This document shows positions 58,950 through 64,000 of a stretch of 64,000 nucleotides of DNA, one piece after another; the first letter of the stretch is position 1; each line of letters begins with the position of its first letter. The stretch covers positions 47,846,561 to 47,910,560 of the forward strand of contig NC_080540.1 in assembly GCF_028640845.1 (NCBI RefSeq), read 5' to 3'. The DNA comes from Ahaetulla prasina. Its lineage: Eukaryota; Chordata; Lepidosauria; Squamata; Colubridae. The position numbers and the translations under genes were made by a program. The notes under the pieces were generated by a model that made no database searches, was not told the DNA's origin, and saw only the letters and a program-made list of their open reading frames with translations.

Positions 58950-59224
58950 CAGTGGTGAAATCCAATATTTTTTATTACCGGTTCTGTGGTAATGGCTTGG
59001 TGGGCGTGGTGTGGCTTGGTGGGCATGGCTTGGTGGGCATGGCAAGGGAAGGATACTGCAAAATCTCCATTCCCATCCCACTCCTGGGGGAAGGATACTG
59101 CAAAATTTCCATTCCCACCCCACACTGGGGCCAGAAAGGTGGTATTTGCCAGTTCTCCGAACTGCTCAAAATTTCCTCTACCGGTTCTCCAGAACATGTC
59201 AGAACCTGCTGGATTTCACACTTG
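58950..59224. mobile_element. hAT-type MITE
   Basis: 275 bp, CAGTGGTGAAATCCA to TGGATTTCACACTTG. Flanks ATCTGTCC and ATCTATCC differ at one base. Contains a duplicated GGAAGGATACTGCAAAAT unit. Confidence 0.87.
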
Positions 59225-59275
59225 ATCTATCCCCTATCTGGTCCTTCACATTTTCCAAAACTACATCCCTTGTTT

Positions 59276-59581
59276 TTTCCCCGAAGGCCATCACTCTACT
59301 AAACAAATAATTCCCTCAACAATGTCAAACTATTTACTAAATCTACACTACTATTAATCTTCTCATCGTTTTCATCACCAATCTCTTTCCACTTATGACT
59401 GTATGACTGTAACTTTTTGTTGCTATCACTAAGGGTTAACTTGCAACCTATGACCATCATTTGTGTTGTAAATGTTGTACCTTTGATGAAGGTTTTTTTT
59501 TCTTTTCTTTTATGTACACTGAGAGCATATGCACCAAAACAAATTCCTTGTGTATCCAATCACACTTGGCCAATAAATAAT
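59276..59581 (+). mobile_element. L2-type LINE 3' end
   Basis: Starts in the codons for the FFPKAITLLNK C-terminus and continues through the same 3' UTR as 34318-34973 to CACACTTGGCCAATAAATAA. Here the tail is a (TTC)n tract rather than (ATTCT)n. Confidence 0.85.
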
Positions 59582-59584
59582 AAT

Positions 59585-59700
59585 TATTCTTCTTCTTCTT
59601 CTTCTTCTTCTTCTTCTTCTTCTTCTTCTTCTTCTTCTTCTTCTTCTTCTTCTTCTTCTTCTTCTTCTTCTTCTTCTTCTTCTTCTTCTTCTTCTTCTTC
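59585..59700. repeat. (TTC)n triplet tract, ~39 units
   Basis: Uninterrupted TTC (GAA on the other strand) directly after the LINE 3' end. The poly-lysine and poly-serine frames across it are artefacts. Confidence 0.97.
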
Positions 59701-60030
59701 AGTTTCTCCATCTTGCTGCTGGTCATCCTTTTCTTCTTTTTCCTTTCACCTTTCCCAACATTACAGATTTCTCAGCAGAGCTAGGTCTTCATTTAAGGGC
59801 AACTTTGCAGAGGATTAAATTCCGCTAAAACTTGATTGACAGAAAATTTTGTTTCATTACTATACATCCTTTCTATTCACTGCAAAGAACATTCCAGTTT
59901 AAAAACCAGTCAGACTGAATGAAGTGCAGACATCTAAAGAACTAGGAAAAATATTTTTCCACAAACACAACAGAAAGTAGATGTGTTTATTGGCATTGGT
60001 TACTCTGGTGTACTGTTTCTTACTCGTGTC

Positions 60031-60147
60031 AACATTCAGATGTGTGGACTTCAACTCGCAGAATTCCACAACCAGTATAGGGGATGATGGGCAATACTGA
60101 GAGTGGCTGGAGAATTCTGGGAGATGGTGTCCACACATCTGAATGTT
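60031..60147. mobile_element. Foldback MITE remnant
   Basis: AACATTCAGATGTGTGGAC at the left and GTCCACACATCTGAATGTT at the right are perfect inverted repeats. The interior shares ACTTCAACTC...AGAATTCC and GAATTCTGGGAG with MITEs of the 13405 type. Confidence 0.8.
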
Positions 60148-61024
60148 GCTAAGGATGAGAAACTCTGCTCTGGTGGATAATCTTTCAACAGAACCTGATA
60201 TAGGGAATATTTATTTATTTACAATTATATACCTGCCCATCTTATACCAAACTCTTGGGCGATTCCTAAGTATGTCATTGCATACCTACTTGTCCATTTG
60301 GCAGCATTCAACAATATGATGTTTCTGTGGGCCATATGCAAAGAATTAGCTGATCTTTTTTTTAATTAAGTTTTATTTTATTTTTTTCTTTCACACACAG
60401 ATACATATTTTACAGACAGAGTATTGACCATTTCATATCTTATACAACTTATCATATCCAATTTCGTTTTACATAGTTACCATTTTTGCCAAAATATTCT
60501 TTTTCCATAATTTTTTTTCTTATCTTAATATTTCTATACTTATTATATAAACAGCATCACCCTCCGCCCTCAAATCCTAGTTTCTTAACGTTATTTCAAT
60601 TAGTTATCTTGCCTTATCCATTGTTAATCATATATATTCCCTTTTAACTTTCATATTAATTCATTCTTCATCTTAATAAAGTTGCACATTCTCAGGGTTG
60701 CCTTTCTACCATCATCACCCTTGTTTTACAACAATTCTCCTCCTCCTCAGAATTAGCCAATCTTGTTTGCTCATCCTGGTAGGATGTTCGAGGTTTCCAC
60801 CTATGTAAGCTAAGAAGAGTAGATTTCCAAAATAATGTTTTTTCTATCTATCCTTTTTTCTGATATTTATCTTGTGGGATAGCCTCACTTCAAGTTGGCA
60901 CCCAGTTGGCACCCAGGTTGGAATTTTGCTGAAAGACTATGAAGACATCTTAACCATAGCCCTTATTTACTGTGGACATGACTTTGATTTGGTGCCTGAG
61001 GATGCATATTGTTATACGATAGAT

Positions 61025-61233
61025 CCGTGGTGGCGCAGTGATTAGAATTCAGTATTGCAGGCTAATTCTGCCAGTTGCGTGCAGTTTGATTCTCACCAGC
61101 TCTAAGTTGACACAGATTTCCACCCTTCCAATCTCAGTAAAATTGTTGGGGGGCATATGGGGACTCTGTTTAGAGAGGGTTATAAAGCACTGTGAAGCAA
61201 TATATAAGTCAAAGTGCTATTGCTATTGCTATT
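61025..61233 (+). mobile_element. Sauria SINE, sense
   Basis: tRNA-like head GTGGTGGCGCAGTGATTAGA, then TGCAGGCTAATTCTGCC, body TGTTTAGAGAGGGTTATAAA and an ATTGCT repeat tail. The flank ATAGAT occurs on both sides (61019-61024, 61234-61239). Confidence 0.9.
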
Positions 61234-61700
61234 ATAGATTTTGGTTTTTCTAGATTCTTGTGCTTTGCTTTGTTTTTAACTGTAATCTAAACATCTGAGG
61301 GTTGCTGTAGGTTTTGTGATATAATAAATAAAAGGAGAACTAAGAATATACAAGTGGTATGCATGTGTGAAATAAGTCTGTGAATTATACACACCCACTG
61401 AGGACACATTTATTTTACTTTGTTTTATTTATTTTATAACTTATAGCTCTGGCATTAGTCCAATGTAACATTTCAGATGTATTATTTTAAGAAACAGCTG
61501 CATGACACCCATCTTTCTGGGAAAAATAATGTTCCTCTGTGACAAGGAACATACAAAGTGTGCTAGTCTTTTATTCCTATTGACTTGACAGCTGACAGTT
61601 GCATTCTGTGTGTAATGCCAGGAAAACGGAAAGGAAAACTCGGAACAAAATGGGTATTTTGATTCATTAGAAAGGAAATAGATAAATGGTGTGAAGGGAA

Positions 61701-61735
<35 letters not shown>

Positions 61736-62112
61736 AAATTTATTTCTTCTTACCTTATAATCATTTTCATATGTTTTAATGTAAATTTCATATAAACTTT
61801 AGGCCCAAAATTAAGGGCACATTATAAATATTGGTTTTTAAAATGCATCCACCGTCATACATTGTAGTAATCTTTCATAATCTCTCTCTTCTTTATACCA
61901 GAAAGAAGAAGAAAGATAACATAGACAACATTTGAATCCCCCAGATGCTTCAAATTAATTTGCATTTGACATGAAGCTTTTTCTTCTAGGAATTAGCTAA
62001 CACAACAGAACACCATAATCCTGCTTTACTATGATGAATGAAATAGCTAGCTGATGAATTCTGAGATTAAAGAAGCATCAGAAATAATTTAAATTATATA
62101 AACAATGCCCAT

Positions 62113-62173
<61 letters not shown>

Positions 62174-62335
62174 GATACTTCTGGTCATCTATCATGTACC
62201 AGTTAATATTTCAAGTTAAAAAACTAAAATAAGCAATCCAATAAATTATGGATATAAATAAACTAAATATTGGTAGTGTATAACTTTTTTATCCCTTAAG
62301 ACTCAGACAAGAGTAAACAGCAGTATTCATAATTA

Positions 62336-62665
62336 GATAAAGATAAAGGTTCCCCTCACACATATGTGCTAGACGTTCCCAACTCTAGGGGGTGGTGCTC
62401 ATCACTGTTTCAAAGCCGAAGAGTCAGCGCTGTCCGAAGACGTCTCCGTGGTCATGTGGCCGGCATGACTAAACGCCAAAGGCACATGGAACGCTGTTAC
62501 CTTCCCACCTTCCCTATTTTTCTACTTGCATTTTTTACATGCTTTCAAACTGCTAGGTTGGCAGAAGCTCACCCTGTTACGTGGCACTAGGGATTTGAAC
62601 CGCTGAACTGCTGACTGTTCGATCAACAAGCTCAGTGCCTTAGCCACTGAGCCAATGCGTCCCTA
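62336..62665 (-). mobile_element. tRNA-derived SINE, antisense
   Basis: Inverted copy of the 19930 family, with GGTAAAGG-type tail at the left and the tRNA-like head (rc) at the right. Perfect 11 bp duplication ATTCATAATTA (62325-62335, 62666-62676). A ~20 bp part of the body is deleted. Confidence 0.92.
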
Positions 62666-63318
62666 ATTCATAATTACTTAGATGCTAATAGTCACAGAAA
62701 GCAGCAGAAACTAACTGACCCTGAATGATCTCAAACAACAAAAACAAAAAAACTAAGCAGATTGAGATCTGGACTAGTATCAATTTGAAATCTATCACCC
62801 ACGCACTTCTCATAAACTAAACATTTTAGATGAGTCCATCGAGGATTTAATTTTATATGGTACAGAAGTGTGTTCATGCAGCATTTTTAATTTTCCATTG
62901 TAAGATTTCAAAGCTACAGTAAACACTTAAGATGGCAAATTGCGTCAAACAGATAGGAGAGAAGCATCAATCTGAATCTTTAATCATAGTTTTGAGTTTA
63001 AAAGTTAAAATTCTTGAAAAGTTGATTTTTTTAGTTAAGACTGACTTTAATTTTTAAATCAAGTCTTCTGTGCTGTTAGAAGATTGAATGGAACTAAGAA
63101 AGTTGTTGGGAATCAGGATGCTTGTTGATGATGGAATAAAGCAAGCCAGGGTAATGATGCAGAAAACAGATAATAAGGTATACACTTTCATTTTGGCAAG
63201 TAATATGGAAAAGGATTATTTCTTTCTAAAATACAATGTATATAGGTAGATCTTAATGACCAAAGATCACTTAAAGGCACTTAAAGATCAAAGTGCCTAG
63301 ACAGGGTCTGGTTGACTA

Positions 63319-63676
63319 GGTGAAGGTAAAGATTCCCCTCGCACATACGTGCTAGTCGTTGCCGACTCTAGGGGGCGGTGCTCATCTCCGTTTCAAAGCC
63401 AAAGAGCCAGCGCTGTCCGAAGATGTCTCCATGGTCATGTGGCCGGCATGACTCAATGCCAAAGGTACACGGAACACTGTTACCTTCCCACCAAAGGTGG
63501 TCCCTATTTTTTCTACTTGCATTTTTACGTGCTTTCGAAACTGCTAGGTTGGCAGAAGCTGGGACAAGTAACGGGAGCTCACCCCATTACATGGCAGCAC
63601 TAGGGATTCGAACCGCTGAGCTGCCGACCTTTCGATCAACAAGCTCAACGTCCTAGCCCCTGAGCCACCGTGTCCC
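63319..63676 (-). mobile_element. tRNA-derived SINE, antisense
   Basis: Same family, inverted, with an intact B box (rc GGATTCGAACC). Perfect 10 bp duplication TGGTTGACTA (63309-63318, 63677-63686). Confidence 0.94.
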
Positions 63677-64000
63677 TGGTTGACTACCTTGTTGCTAATT
63701 TAGAGTTGAGGATGTTTTTTTTTTCCTAATCTATGTAAGGTAATTAGTTATTTGGGACTACTGATACAATTTTCTATCTCTAATATTATCCTTTGTCAAT
63801 CTATTATCAGCTCTCTCAGTCAGTTTGGCTGGGATTCCTGTCATCACTCTTATGTAGTATTTTAATAAAGAAACCCTGTTTCAGTTCTTAATTGTTTTGG
63901 TTCATGTTAGAGAATGTTGCTATAATTTTCCCCATTGACCCTTCTCTCTCTCTTTTGTTAAAGTATATAATTTTAATGGTGCTGTTTAGGTCTTTTGTCT

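Larger units (their letters stand above)
55403..64000 (+). other. Contactin intron downstream of the FN2 first exon (partial)
   Basis: This starts with the donor gtaatt and runs off the window. No further contactin exon was recognised. Besides the listed repeats, nothing is seen in 55403-56058, 56210-56935, 58690-58941, 59702-60030, 60148-61018, 61240-62324 (apart from (GT)n at 61704-61731 and (CT)n(CA)n at 62115-62173), 62677-63308 and 63687-64000. 60350-60750 is T-rich antisense material resembling a LINE 3' region. Confidence 0.75.

Noticed and set aside
59457..59818. Poly-lysine or poly-serine proteins
   Set aside because: Simple translation of the (TTC)n tract and the LINE tail.
63349..63656. 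Small proteins resembling those at 20004-20258, 40634-40891 and 62366-62590
   Set aside because: They are frames across four copies of one tRNA-derived SINE.

Overview
The window is vertebrate nuclear DNA and almost certainly squamate, most likely snake. It has exons with canonical GT-AG boundaries spread over tens of kilobases. Between them lie CR1- and L2-type LINEs, Sauria-type and other tRNA-derived SINEs, many hAT-type MITEs, two Gypsy families, a Tc1 element resembling teleost Tc1, Penelope-like fragments and abundant microsatellites. The (ATTCT)n tails on LINE 3' ends are the kind of LINE-seeded microsatellite I associate with snake genomes.

The only host gene seen is a contactin on the + strand, seven exons at 2309-2459, 17405-17532, 39491-39666, 41624-41741, 43286-43444, 43528-43677 and 55332-55402. 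Reading phases join without a break across all six introns. In order the exons encode Ig domain 5 (two exons), Ig domain 6 (two), FN3 domain 1 (two) and the start of FN3 domain 2. From memory of the family, the ELLRTKAS segment at the FN1/FN2 boundary and the Ig6 sequence fit CNTN6 (NB-3) better than CNTN3, CNTN4 or CNTN5. Exons for Ig1-4 must lie before the window and the rest of FN2 to FN4 after it. The other ~63 kb is intron.

Layout: 1-776 is the 3' end of a Gypsy element (family A). 777-17404 holds CR1 copies, nested hAT MITEs, a Tc1 element broken by later insertions, a large palindrome and a dead LINE with a YADD box. 17533-39490 holds SINEs with clear target-site duplications (TSDs), a 1.3 kb segment present twice around a 5'-truncated Gypsy A element (23271-27606), L2-type LINEs and purine-rich microsatellites. 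39667-43677 is the exon-dense part; a solo LTR at 42871-43263 ends 22 bp before an exon. 43678-55331 holds another CR1, a 575 bp hAT element and a complete but damaged antisense chromovirus (49125-54606) inserted in a (TA)n tract next to paired inverted Penelope-like fragments. 55403-64000 holds a 1.4 kb two-monomer minisatellite (57022-58436), a (TTC)~40 tract and more SINEs.

I see no operon, CRISPR array, defence system or novel protein-coding system. The observations most worth checking are the solo LTR that has replaced the branch-point region of a contactin exon, the binary minisatellite whose two monomers carry mutually inverted cores, the Penelope-like inverted pairs with a hammerhead-like core, the 1.3 kb duplication ending exactly at a Gypsy LTR terminus, and a chromovirus whose pol frame ends inside its own LTR. 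All coordinates were read by eye, and family names come from memory rather than a search.
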